Assembly (NCBI RefSeq): GCF_047496725.1
Contig: NC_132974.1
Location: forward strand, 12,147,001-12,211,000
Direction: 5' to 3'
From: Anoplolepis gracilipes
Taxonomy: Eukaryota; Arthropoda; Insecta; Hymenoptera; Formicidae
Length of the DNA: 64,000 bases
Positions 13,216 to 26,112 of the stretch are shown piece after piece. The notes under the pieces were generated by a model that saw only the letters and a program-made list of their open reading frames with translations, was not told where the DNA came from and searched no databases. A program made the translations under genes and the position numbers. Position 1 is the first letter of the stretch. Each line of letters starts with the position of its first letter.

Positions 13216-15220
13216 AAGGGGGAAGGGGGGAAGACTACGAAGGAGGAGATTTTCTCGAGTTTCAGAATCTACGCGCGCATATCCCCAGCTACCGTTCCCC
13301 TGGGACTCTAGGACAGGTGGCTGCCGCTGAAGTCTCAGACAAGACCCACGCTCCAGGAAGTGTGCTTCTCCTCCTCCTTACGTACGTACAACGGGGAACG
13401 ACTTTCTCGGTAACATGTGGTTGTCGTAAGAGCGGCGATCATCCCGCAGGAAGTTGTCCCAGCGTATCCCGGGGAACAAATTCAAGCGCGCGTTTGTGGA
13501 ATTAAACGCGACCCGATGATTCCGCTAACGCGCATTAGCGGTTAGATGCATCTTACATGCGTGCAAGCGACCGCAATCGCGCATTCTCTCTGCCATGTAG
13601 ATCATAATGCAGATTACGAATTCCAGGCTTTGCGCGTATTTTGTATCAATTATTGAAAGCGCGAAAGCGTGCGGTTTGAACTAAACAAGGATAATGGTAA
13701 TCTTGAAGAGATCTGTCCTTTCTTGAGATTTTTGTAATGTTTATGTTTAAATATCATTTGATATACATATATATGACAATTCTAGATTAAATATTTTTTT
13801 AATTCGCGAAAACATTTTAATATAATTTTCGATGTATTAAACAAAAAATCTGTGGCTAAAATTACTTGTCACATTTCTGAATGACGGAAGACATATTGAA
13901 AATAACTGCGTACTGAAAAAGCAAGATTTAAAACACACGCGGCAATTTAAATTTTCAACATCAATCAAGCATGCAAATTGCATTCAATGCGCAGCGCGAA
14001 ATACATACAGATAGCGATACAATTACGCCCGTATCTTTTCGAATGAATTCTTGGAACAAATTGCGAGCGTCCCTTTCCGGGTGTACAAAGCGACACCGGG
14101 TGAAAACTGCAAATAAAGTGCCGGCGTGTTATCTCTATTCCAATCAATTCGCTCGTTATCACCGGGTGGCTGAGAATTACCTCGCGCGCGCTTATTGCTA
14201 TATGCGGGTCTCTCGCATTTCCATCGGCGAAAATTAGCGTCGTCATACCACGCATAATTGTCCCGATGAATGCCCGTTGGAAGCTCGTCAGAATCGCGTT
14301 CCGCCATAAACGCTCGCGTTTTTTTTTTCTCTCGCGATATATATTAATAAAATGCGGCTTCAATGAATCGTTCGCCCCGCTTTTCGCTGCAATTGCGCAT
14401 ACATTGAAGTTCCATCAAACCGCGCTGCGGGCATCGATTCGATAAAGTATAATGGCTTCCTAAAAGGTAGAAATATTGACCTAGATTCTGGATCATTTTA
14501 GAGACTGCGTTAACAGAAAAAAATTCGATGCATTTGCAATTTTACTTTAATATCTCAATAATCTTTAACCTTAAATAGAGAAAATATAATAAAAAAATTA
14601 TATCACATTTTTTTCCTGTAAAAAAATATCCTTTGATAGATTAAAGGTACATTAAAAATTGTTTGTATATACATGAAGCTTTGAGAGCATCATAATGCAT
14701 CAAACACCGGTGAAATAATCGATCCGCTAATATTAAAAATATGCAGTACCACTGGCACTGCTGGTGCGAACTTTAATCTGCTAATTGAAATTTATACAAA
14801 AGCACATAGAGTCCGCGAATATTGTGCAAACTGACTCTCACAGTCTTCAGCCATTAAGTAATTAAATTCTTTATGTGCAGTGCGCATATTTTGAAAAATT
14901 GTTATGACGAGTTTATTCGCTCCACCGATACAAAAGTCTGTCAATTTGTGCATTACAAATATTTGCTCTCAAGCCGTGCACGCAATCCCCAGGTGGTTCT
15001 GTTCATTTTGAAGGAAAAAAAAACCTTCTCATCACACAGGACGCCGCTATTTATCAACCGATCGTCACATTGGAACTTGTAACGTTGTTGAAAGAACCGA
15101 CATCGGTCCAGGAAGTGTTAATTGTCCATAAGTTATTCTCCGGCGTGCTTTGAAACACATGGCAGGGATCATTGGAAAGGAAGTGCCGCAAGATTTTTGG
15201 TTGTCACGTGCTGTTAGCCA

Positions 15221-15236
15221 TTGACCACGTGGTCAA
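15221..15236. promoter_or_regulatory. Palindromic E-box TTGACCACGTGGTCAA
   Basis: A second perfect 16-bp palindrome around CCACGTGG, with another CACGTG about 20 bp upstream (15204-15209). TGACC half-sites also resemble nuclear-receptor half-sites. This is a candidate binding site only. Confidence 0.3.
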
Positions 15237-15695
15237 ATTATGAAGCTGATGATGAAAGTAATCTTGTCACGTAATTTTTTAACAAAAAATCACGAAGAAG
15301 GGAGATATGATTTTTACCGAACAATAATAAAATATCTTTAAATATTTGTCTATATGGAATGAGAAAAATGAATAAGCTTAGAAAATAAGAGGTTATAAGC
15401 ATTGACAATCATTTAATTATTTAGTTGTAATCATTCAATTATTTAGATGCATTTGATTATTAACGACAAAATTTAAGTTCTATAGCCGTAATTAGCAATA
15501 AAAGAGGATTATTCGAAACATCTCTCGGTGCTTTTTAAACCACCAAATGTACAAGAGGAAGGGTTGATTTCGCGTTTCCGCGGTAGCGGAAGCGAGAAAT
15601 AATTACACCGCGTCGCAATAAACGCGCTCTGGACGCGTTTTTTTCCTTTTACCTGGCGACTCGGGGAAGAGAAACGGAAACGTCGGCCGACTTGA

Positions 15696-15744
15696 GGGCG
15701 CAGTATAGTTGTATATTCCCGGAATATACAACTATACTGCGCCC
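15696..15744. repeat. 49-nt near-perfect palindrome, 24-bp arms
   Basis: The 24 bases at 15696-15719 are followed by one C (15720) and then their exact reverse complement (15721-15744). The left arm begins GGGCGCAGTATAG and ends TATATTCC. The loop is a single base, too tight for a microRNA precursor. Perfect arms suggest recent origin by template switching, an insertion, or a fold-back sequencing or assembly error. Confidence 0.85.
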
Positions 15745-18650
15745 GGCTACGAGCAGTTGTTTGAAAAGGAACCGCGACGACGAGACACACAAGTCCGATA
15801 CCCGCTGCTCTCTGAAATTTTCAAAATATGTCCGCGCGCGCGCGGCGGAATTAGCGCGGAGGAAGAGCCGCGATAACCGTGGAATTTACGCGCGACTAAG
15901 GGGCAGCTAATAAACGTTAATTTAACGAAATAGCGGCACCCCCTCCCTCCGACTTTCGGCGCCATTCTCATCGACGGAGAAGGTGGCGGCGGCTTGCGGT
16001 ACGCAATATCCGAGAGATCCGCGTGTAATTAGCCCGGGAGTCCGGATTAACGAATGAAAACGAAACGGCCGGCGCGTGTGGAAAATACGAACCTCCACGA
16101 AATCAAAATCTCTTCCTCTCGTATTTTCCTCGCGTATACAGGTTTCGTGTATACAGGTTACACGATATTATACGAATTTTATCAGACGCTCTTTACGCAC
16201 GTTGCGATAAGAATATTCAGAAAGAATATCAGGATATAATAATACTCTCTTGTGGGTAATTTTTGTCTTTCTTTTATACATCAAAATTTCTTCTGATACC
16301 AACAAGCTCATAAAACTAAAACTTCTTTCCAGTGATACGTGAAAATTAGTATTTTATAAAATTTATAGCAGATTCATATATTATTGACAAAAAAATTTTA
16401 ATATTTTTTTCACCTTGGTATCGCAATCTCAAATGGAAAAAAAAAAGATTCATGATTGTAGTTTATATTATCACAATAAACTCGTTGCCGAAATACAATT
16501 ATAATATATCAAATCATTTTTTGTTAAAAAAATTTCACTCAAATAAGTATTTTTCCACAACACTTTTATCAGAAAATTGCACTGTAATATCAGATGGAAT
16601 TTTATTTTTCTCATGGATATGACATTTCATAATAGAGAAGCATGAAAACAAGAAACTTCATTCTCTCAAGTGATGTGTCTATTTTACACGCGAAAACAAT
16701 GCGCCACTTTGTGTTATTAAGAAATATTGTAATGAATGTTTTCGCAGAAAATGCAACAGCATCTGCAGTTCGTATATAACAAGAGTGTAGTATTTTTATA
16801 TGAGATCATTTTTAGAAAAAGAAGAAAGCAAAGCATTCTCCTGATATACAGCATCATGAATATTTCAATCATTATCACGTGATTTTTTCAGTTAGAGTAC
16901 CAGATGAGGAGAAGCTATTTATCGCTGTAAGAAAATCATTCAAATTTACGCGCAACATCAGAAAGACAGAAATCACGCGCGCTTTCATGCTTGTTATCTA
17001 CAACGAATCAGTTACAGCGATGAAATTTACATATCGCATACGGCATAAAACGTCGATGGGAAAAATCTACCCCCGCTATTGCAATACTCTCGTCGGGATA
17101 TTTTCAATCCGCCAAGACGACCAAGAACATTCCCGGGACGACGCGTATCCGGATTAGATTTACGACACAACCGCAAAATTCTACAAAGTTCCATCGTACG
17201 CGGTCTTCTTTCCGCCATTATGAGATCGTTTATGGGCGGTTATGGCAGATCTGTAATAGCAATGCCGCTGTTTGTTCGTCATAACGCGTTACACGAATGT
17301 CTTAAATCAATCCCGATGCCTACTTGTATCCATTCACATTAGCGACCCCTGAAAACGTGATTACGAGCGACACGATTGTCTCGGACAAAAGGGGTTGACA
17401 GCTTCTCCGCGTGGCGGTGTCAGACTGGACGACCCCTGCGGATCGAAGCGCTTCTTTGGGGACGACTCACAAAACTTGTTACGCCGTAATCGTTCGTCCT
17501 ATGGCAAGAAGAATCGTTTGTCCCTCTGTAAGGAAGACGTGTTTCCCTTTAGGGAATTCTAGAATAGAGGAAAAATTTATTGGAGACGTTTAGAAATTTA
17601 TGACCGCAGGTGTTTTTTAATTTCGCGTAGCGACATTGACAGACATAAATATTTTCAAAGAGAAAGAAGGTTCAATAACACGATTAAACCTTTAGATTTT
17701 ATTACGATGATCATGCGTGCTAATTATTGATTTATGTATATCGAATTGATGTTCTTTTATAGCAAGAGAAAGAAAGGAAGGGAGAGTGTCATACAGAGTG
17801 ATAAGATTTGAGAATAATATAATCAAAATATGCCTTTCTAACAAATCAAAATGTATAGATTAAATTTCTCTTAAACAAATTTATTCGAAATTGTAATTAA
17901 AAGTCCCGATCACGAGTATGTTGTCTATTTAAATAAACAGAATGTTATCCGAATTAAAAAGTTAATCTCGCAGCTTCAAGGTAGCAAATGCACCTCAGGA
18001 AAGTATATTCGACGCGACTCTGGACCATTTTCATCTCGGAAATAGCGTATGTGCGACTATTCGGGTCGCGAGAGCACTATACACAATGCTTCCTTGATAA
18101 ATAATGAAATACGCGTGGCTCAGCACAAGTCGGTGCGGAGGTAGAGTGAAAAATGTCGAGTATCCCCACCAAAAGCCATTCGCGAGTGCGAAGGGCGCGA
18201 ATGGCGCGAGGGATGATGGGGGAAAGTAACTTGCGAGTCACGGCCATCATTCGCTCCCTCCTCTCTCCCCCTCCCCCCTCTCTCCCCGCCGAGGTATACC
18301 GAAAGCTCTCGCGGGGATAATAAAGGTCTCTAGGTGCTGCCGATACAATTTGCCAACATCCTGGTCGCCTCTGAGGAGCGATCGATGGGTTAACGTCTGG
18401 GCTTTGCAAAAATCGATATGTCTCTCGCGCAATCTGTAAAAGTCGTGCATTTATCTGAACTCATCCGATTCTGCGATATCGATTGATGTCGTGAATACAA
18501 AGGAAAAATATATCCCGCATTTTGTTTCATTATTTTTTATTATTATTCTATTGTATTTTATATTTTTTACTATATTTTCTATTTCTATTTTCAATTAGTG
18601 TTTCTCTGGTATTATTTGATTTTTATTATTATTCTAGAGCATAATTCTTA
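15745..18650. other. No gene seen; mixed composition
   Basis: GC-rich to about 16100, AT-rich to 16860, GC-richer at 16900-17560, AT-rich to 18000 and GC-rich at 18000-18460. A small tandem repeat (TATACAGGTTxCGTG type) lies near 16136-16160. Only short unrecognised open frames are present. Confidence 0.5.
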
Positions 18651-18653
18651 TTC

Positions 18654-18654
18654 A

Positions 18655-18730
<76 letters not shown>

Positions 18731-18743
18731 GCACACACGCACA
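18654..18743. repeat. (CA)n(TA)n compound microsatellite
   Basis: CA units (18654-18681) pass directly into TA units (18681-18727) and then degenerate CA. It is likely highly variable in length. Confidence 0.95.
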
Positions 18744-20251
18744 AATATATTTTATCATGAATTGTTATATTGCATGTGTATGTGTTACGAGATCAATATA
18801 GTATAGTTTTAATTGATAATATTGCAGATCTCTCTCTGTATCATTTATAATGCGTTTATTAATTTGATATGTAAAATAGTAATTTAGCAAAAATGGGGGG
18901 AGGCACAAATAATTCTGAGAGAACTAAAGAATTAAAATGCAAGATAATAGCGTATCGGAACTATTTATAAGAATATGTAGAGCATGAAATAAACGCCGCA
19001 ACGATTAATATTAATACTAATTATATCATATAAATTAATATCACGTAATATATATGATGCATGCTCTAAATGATGGTTATGAATAATTAAAGTGCTCATC
19101 ATTATCAGTTACGCATTTTGATTCGCGCAATTCGCGCGAATTCAAATCTGACAGGCAAATCGTATCGAGTGGAGGACGAGGATGATTGACGTATTCGAGA
19201 AAAATAAATAAATTATGCGGAAATATACTCCAGGAATAGAGAACGGCAGTAATTAATTCGGTCATTAAACATATCGAGGATTACGTATATCGCTCTACTC
19301 TTCATGTTTAATTTACGTCACTGCTAAAACGAGACGAATATACGCGTTGATTAATAACAATTAAAACGCCATGTTATCGCTCGCGGAAATTGTATCGAGT
19401 GATCTCAGCAAATCACGGTTTGATAAGCAAATACTGCATTTGTTGTGCAATATTAAGTATCTAGATATTGCTAATGATTACATGATAGGATTCGACTGCA
19501 GAATCTAAATACATTTCCTGTATATTATTATGTATCTGAATACACTGTATTTGTATACAGAAAAGTACTAAAAAGTCGAATATACTTAAACATTTATATT
19601 AAATAATATAAATTTTTTTAATTAATATCAAGATTTAATTTAAGAAATTCCTTAAATAATAGAAAACAGATGAGCATAGAAAATTTCAAGTCGAGCAATA
19701 ACTGTGATTTTAAGGAAAATTTTTTTTAAAAATTGAATAGATATTCACGCCTTACTTTAATTATGTATGAGATAGAGATTATGCTGCCTACAATATCTCT
19801 CTCATTCCACCTATTAATAAACCAACTTATCCAGATTTCGCTTCTATATCGTTAATCGAGGTAAAAGCGGCTTTTAAGCATCACGCGGAAGCAGCGCACG
19901 CGTAAATTCGTCCAGATGAGGGGTTAGAGACGTGTGAACCGACGAGGCGTTAACGCGAATTGCCGGAATGTTCTCTCGAGCGATTGTAAATGCCGGAGTA
20001 AATGAGGACGTGCAAAAAGAGGGGGGTCAGGAACGAGCTATCCGATCGTTCTGCTCCGGCACGTACACTCCGATGCATTAATTTGCATGTCCCGGATGCA
20101 CGGAGAACGTGTCACTCCGCTCTGTCTGTGCACATCTGACTCATGCTCGAATTAATACACTCGGCTGTGCACTCACACTAACTTGCAAAAGCAGGCTGCA
20201 ATTTAGCCAGCAAAAGATGCATCAATTAATCTCTTTTGGCATCAAGTTATG

Positions 20252-20272
20252 TTTTTTTTTTTTTTTTTTTTT
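20252..20272. repeat. Poly-T, 21 bases
   Basis: A homopolymer run. Shorter poly-T runs lie at 23281-23295 and 46315-46337 (23 T). No retroelement body is attached on either side that I can recognise. Confidence 0.9.
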
Positions 20273-21742
20273 ATCGAGTTGCAATTAGTCACCTACATTA
20301 TTGACACAATTATACTAGAGTTTCGTTTTAATTAAATTATCGTAATAATATTAAAATTCTATCTTGATATTAAATAAGCTCTTTTTAGAATTAAGACACA
20401 TGAAATAAAAAGGATTAGCGAAAATCTTCTATTTTATTTTTTATATAACTTTGCATAAAAAGCTATCAAAAAGAATACACTATTAATCGTTGAACAATCT
20501 AAAATTCGCCGAAGATGCCAACGAATCGTTTTCTTGAAAAGTGCAAAAGCGTGATTTTTATTTCGGAGAATGTAGGTGAACCTAACAGCGATCTCGGGGC
20601 AACATCCTCTCTCGACCCGCTTCTCTCGTTCTTACCTGCAAGCTCATCTTCAGTGATTTATGGCGTCCGCTCTCTCGATCCATTAACGGGCGCATGATTG
20701 GCCAACGTTCCATAGTCTCTGTCGAGGCCCGTGAATGCCGAATGGCATAATAAATAGTAGTAGGTGTTAAAGTGTATTTAAATTTAGATTGGTATCACGC
20801 GCGCCACTGAAGCAACAATCCTGACCGGTACTAAATGACCCTAATGTCCACGCCTAATCGACACTAACCGATCGTCGTATTTCTTCCCCGTACATCTTCG
20901 ATCCGTAGAAACTCGTTCTCGTCGAATAACATTCCCAGATAAACGAAAGCAAGCAGATAAACAACGTCCAAAATCGAGATATTCAGTTGTGTTTGAATTT
21001 TAATACTCTTGATAATATTCCTTGTTGCTCTCGCTATAATCTCTAATTTAATGTCTAACGCGACCAACACGAGCTACAATGGACTGAAGGATAAACGATT
21101 TGTTCCAGAATATTTAGCGTCGTTAAATCGACGACGTTATCTATCTGCCATAAATTTTCATCTATCAGTGAAAGAAGTTATCGCTGTATTATGTAAACTT
21201 GATCGTGTCTTGTTATTCGGTATGGCAATCTTAAAATAAATTTCAGTGCCAAGTTTAGCTGGATTCAAATTTCTTTCAATTATTTTAGAATTATTTTAAT
21301 ATTTTTTTACTAACATTTGAATTTTAATAATATGATCAATAATTTTCATACGAATACATTATTACCTACTTATACGAAATACTTCAAATTTCGCGTATTT
21401 TCTTTCTCCTTATATTTCATGTTCGCCTGAAAACTAGGTTGTCACCAAAATCCTTTCTTATTAAGGGCAAGATTAGCACCGCCGAGTACAATATCTCGAT
21501 CTAATTTACAAGCAAATAACAAATCCGGGGATATATCGCAAAATATCCTTCACGCTTCGAAAATTCGGGATCGGTCGTATTAATCTATATGGTATCCGTG
21601 CGAAACGACGGTGATTAATACACGTGATCATTGGCGTAATCCTCATTACGGAACCCGAGGATGGAAGAGAGAAGGAGAAGAGCGCCAGAAACGTTAGTCA
21701 AAGTGCATGACAATGTATGCACGAGTGTGAGACGACAAGAAG

Positions 21743-21778
<36 letters not shown>
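21743..21778. repeat. (GATA)(GA)n microsatellite
   Basis: A short GATA start followed by about 14 GA units. Confidence 0.9.
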
Positions 21779-21781
<3 letters not shown>

Positions 21782-22739
21782 GATCACTGGTATTAGCGGC
21801 GATTAGGGTGCCGGCATTAGGATCACTTAACAGCCCCATGCCAGTAATGTCGCCTCTTGGCCATCTGCATCTTGTCGCACACGCGTCCCGCCACGAGGAA
21901 CTCCTGAAATTTTCTCCCTTCGGGCCTGTACGAAACCGGAATTTCGAGAGACAATTAGGACACACTCTTGGAACTTTTTGTGCCACGCGATAAAATTCTG
22001 CTTTTTTCTTTCCCTCTCTGGGCAATTTATTTCACTTACATAAAAGTACTTAACTTAAGGACGTCGTAAATTATTACTGGAAATTTAATTGTTAGTATAC
22101 TATTCATCTTTTACTTAAAATTCTCGACTTACTTTAGAAAAAAAAAAAACACATAGGTTTATTAAAGCTGATATAATCTTGGTTGGCTCAAGTAATTTAC
22201 TCATACGAGGAAAAATGTTTGTAAATATACTATTAGTTGAATTTTTTCGTTTGTAGAGATCTATCGCGGAAAAATGCCTGACGTTTAAAATTTCAGTCTT
22301 AAAAATTAAAAAGAGGAAGAGAATATACAAATATTTATTTGTATAATTAAGTAAAAAATGTAATTTTATTTTAAAATCAAAATTTGTGTAAATAGAACTC
22401 AATAATTTATTAAAGCACTTTATCATATTTTTATTATATTTCTGTAATTTTTTTCAGGTAGGTAAATCAATTTTAAAGATCAAAATGATGATGATGAGAA
22501 ATGATTTTTAATAAATATCTATAAAAATTTAAATCTAATAATATATAAATTATTATTCTGAATTTTTAGCTGTGGGCGAGAATTTTAAAAATAATAATCG
22601 TTTTTAATACCTTTCCTCTTCCTATTTAAAAATTGTTACCTGGTATATAAAACTACTAATAATACAGTATAATGTGTCTGGCAAATAATTACAAAATAAA
22701 AGAAACGAAATGTTTTTGCAAGGTTTTACTCGCGTTATA

Positions 22740-23260
22740 CGAAAGTTTCATTTCAGTCTCTACTCAACGACTCTTACTTGCGCGCCCTTACGGGAATCCG
22801 GGGAGCAGCGGACGCGTTAACCGGTGGATTTATTTCTGTATAAAAGCGTGACTAAAAATCGCCGTATATCACCGGGCGCGCCGTGTTGCACGCCCGGCTT
22901 GTACGGCCCAACTGGGGCCGGTCAGTCCGCGGTTGGTCCTGTAGTCCTGTAGCGCTAAGTCGAGTCGAGAGAGCCGGTGGGGTTAAACCGCGAGTCGTTT
23001 GTCATGCTTTTTACTAATAAGCCGCGCGGTAGCCGCGCTTTAATGCGGCCGGAGTTGCCAACTTTGTCTTCGGCTTCGAGAAACTGGCGGGGACGTGCGC
23101 GGCCGACGAAAAAGCGAATAAATCGAAGCTAACGAGTGTTAGCCAAGTTTCGCTCCAGGCGAATTTTCGCTCGGCGGCCGAATACGAATCGCACACGCGG
23201 GAGATTCGCCAGCCGCGCGAGCTTAATTGGCGCTCGTGGCGATTCCTTCTCCGCTCCGAC
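22740..23260. promoter_or_regulatory. CpG-rich island with TATA-like motif
   Basis: An unusually GC- and CpG-rich stretch between AT-rich flanks. It contains TATAAAAG (about 22839-22846) and, about 83 bp further, TCAGTC, which resembles an arthropod initiator. The spacing is too long for a classic TATA-initiator pair (about 30 bp), and no coding frame follows. It may be a promoter or enhancer, or only a GC-rich patch like others here. Confidence 0.2.
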
Positions 23261-26112
23261 TCTTTTATATCTTTTCTTCGTTTTTTTTTTTTTTTCCTTC
23301 GCGTAAAATGTCGCGATTAATCGACGCGAGCTTGATTGCTCTGCCGTACTAAACGAGAGAGACTCTCAACTAATGAATCCGCGCGCGAATGCCAAATGCG
23401 ACGTTAACGCATCAATTTTGTGCTTTATTTTGCAGATTGAGAATACATCGAGGAAATGCAATTGTGAAAGTAAATATTATGTAAAAATAATCTCAATATT
23501 TCTCTTGGATATTTCGCATATTATCCATCATACTTCTGATTATTGTGGCGCATGCCAAAAATTCTCTTTCGAAAATATTATTGAACAGTGAAAAGATTTA
23601 AGATATTTCTATCTCGAAGAAACTAATATTATATGTATAGTCCACGGTATTTGCGCGTACATATAAGTTATATACTTTACTTATATTATAGAGATGTAAA
23701 ATGATAGCGTTCTCTCAGATCGATATCCTTTTTTGCATAGCTTTTTCCGCAAAGCTCGTCGTCGCAGCATCGTATTTGTCATATCCTCGTGGTCGTATGC
23801 CGGATCGTGCGATAATAACGATCGTCGGCGTCGATAAAGGGACGTGTGCGGTCGCATGCAAGATGTGCGCGAAAAATCGAACGGTAAATAATTGCGACTA
23901 CATGTACGCGGTAACAGATACGGTTGCATTTCATCCCGGTGTTGCGCGCTTAGCGGGTAAACAAACGGCACTTCATAAACCGCCCGTCGCGATACAATCG
24001 TGCCATTATTTATTGACCTTTCGGATTTACCGTCGCACAGGCATACTCGCGAAATTAGTTTGCCTTGAATTATCTTTCGACGCGTGCGATCGGCCGTGTT
24101 GAAATTATTGCGCCATTGAAATTCATTTTTCGACAATTATCCCGAACAAATCTATCCAAAAATGTGACGTATTTGTGTGACGATCGACTAATGGACGCAT
24201 CACATTAAAAGAACCACTACGATCAATGAGATACTGAGAGATTTCACGCAACAATGTTACATATCTTGTTCTGTAATTCTGCTAAATCAAATGATTTAAC
24301 GACAGTCGTATATAATAAAGATAATTCGATAATTCAACGGTAAGTGAAAAAAAATGACAGAAAATAACAGTAATAAGACAGTAATAAGTATGAAATTATA
24401 TACGACAGTAAAATTGAGTGCCGCTATTAAACCGCATCATTTCCCTCTGAGAAATGGCGGTGCTCTCCATGTGTTGCACGGTTCATCTTTCTATTTTCAC
24501 CACATATCGATCAAACGCCACCGAGAGAGACGCGGTCGCGCCGCCTTGACGGTGAAATTTTTGAATTTCCACAAGGCGAATCCACGTTATATTGTCCCCG
24601 CTGGGTGAGTACGGACCCTCCGAAATCCGTTCCGCCCCATGTACGTGTTGCCGGACGTGAAATATAAGGCAATTTCATGAACCATTAAGAATGGAAGTTC
24701 ATAAGTCGGCAGCACGTGTTTTCGGTGTTAACCCGGTGTAGAGAAGGCGAAATGAGATTTTTCGAAGGGCGGCTCGCCCCCCCCCCCCCGCCCCCTCCCC
24801 CCTTCCCCTTCTGGCCACTCACCCTCTCGCTCCGGCATTGATGTATAACGGGTGTCTCGCGCGGTGGAAAGAAGAAACTAGCGGGGAGACATACCATGTT
24901 CTATCGAGACTCGAGGTGACTCCTATCTGTCCTTCTCCGCGGTGGCAGGATGATTTTTTACAGCACCGCGTCGAACTTGTCTTTGCGAATGATATGAGAT
25001 TCCTCGTAAAGGCCTCTTCAATGGATATTGCTTCGTCTTGTGTCGTCTCTGACGACACACGTATTTTAACCATTTCTATTTGGTTGAAATGAATTACTTA
25101 TTTATTAATTTATATTAATTTATTAAGTTTCGGCTAGAGCAAAGACATTTTATTAAATTAATTAATCTTCTTATAAATTTATAATAACCTTTATTAATTT
25201 ATCGTGTAAAATGCTATATTCAAATATAAAAAAATCCAGACAGGAAATATTAGATATATATAAATATCATTTAAAGAAATTGGTTTTCTTAGTTTTCTAT
25301 CTTCCTTATTTTCTTACAATTTTCTTTCTCTTTTTTCTCATTCTGACTATAAAGGATATATATATTTGTTCTGCTGGAAATACGAAAAGCGTGGCTAAAA
25401 ATATAAGAGACCTGTTAGTTCGTATCCTTTTTCACATGGAATCCTAGATTCTTGGATGTAATAATTAAGAGAATACGAACCCACCTCAAGGATCAATAAA
25501 GAACCTTTTTTTTTCTTTCTCGTTTCGAACCGACCCCGTTTCTACATCCTACGATTACGTTGGTGAAGGTTTCGAGGGGAAAGTGCGAGGGGAACCAAGG
25601 AGAGAAAGAGAGCACCTTTAATAATTTCACCCTTAATTTATTTTACAACGGGGTTAATAAAAAAAAAAGCGAGCGCGCCCCGCGATATATCCGTCGGACA
25701 CGAGCAGCGGGGGCGGGACGAAAAAGTTAAACGTTTTCTTGCTGATCCTCGAACACGCGTCGAACAAAGGGCGCCGCGGCGCGGCGTCCCCTCGCTCGCC
25801 CTGCAGCGCAGTCTCTTCTGCATAATGCCTCGCCAAGCTGACGTTAACCGCACCTGTGTTTTTCGTTTTATTCCCTTTTTCCTCTTACAATGCTAATTAT
25901 ACGCGTGCCTCGGCGAACGTGACGCGAGAGAGGCGGGTGCACGCCCCTGTTTCAGGAAAATTTTAAGGCAGAGCTATCTCGTGATGTTTGCCATCCAAAC
26001 AGGTTTCCACACACTTGTTTATGTGGAAGCTCTTAATTTTCTGGTTACTTAGGTAAGATAAAATTCTTCAAAATCTACCTTCTCTCCCTTTTTATGATTT
26101 ACCCTTTCTTCG
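23261..26112. other. No gene seen; a few splice-like borders
   Basis: Mixed DNA with a C-rich tract. A TTTATTTTGCAG acceptor-like site sits at about 23435, and the open frame 24354-24604 ends at a GTGAGT donor-like site. The 133-codon frame at 23701-24102 overlaps a 151-codon frame on the other strand. None is recognised. Confidence 0.45.
24777..24800. repeat. Poly-C / C-rich tract
   Basis: Thirteen C in a row followed by further C blocks broken by G and T. The G-rich complementary strand could form a G-quadruplex. Confidence 0.85.

Larger units (their letters stand above)
12991..15695. other. No gene seen; CpG-rich then AT-rich
   Basis: CpG-rich at 13000-13680 and 13960-14450, AT-rich at 13700-13960 and 14460-15500. 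It holds the two palindromic E-boxes and a (GA)n tract. Overlapping open frames of 88-132 codons in 13965-14363 are mutually exclusive and unrecognised. Confidence 0.5.
18744..22739. other. No gene seen; mostly AT-rich
   Basis: AT-rich, with GC-richer parts at 19840-20200, 20500-20720 and 21600-21990. ATTTGCAT (octamer) occurs near 20081. TTGCAGGTAAGAA on the minus strand near 20630 fits a splice donor, but the adjoining frame is unrecognised. Confidence 0.5.

Noticed and set aside
16801..16828. TGAGATCATTTTTAG, similar to the bantam microRNA start
   Set aside because: The match stops after the seed region and no pairing arm for a precursor hairpin is present upstream.
23701..24102. 133-codon frame with a hydrophobic N-terminus resembling a signal peptide
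   Set aside because: A 151-codon frame is open on the other strand over the same DNA and no family is recognised.
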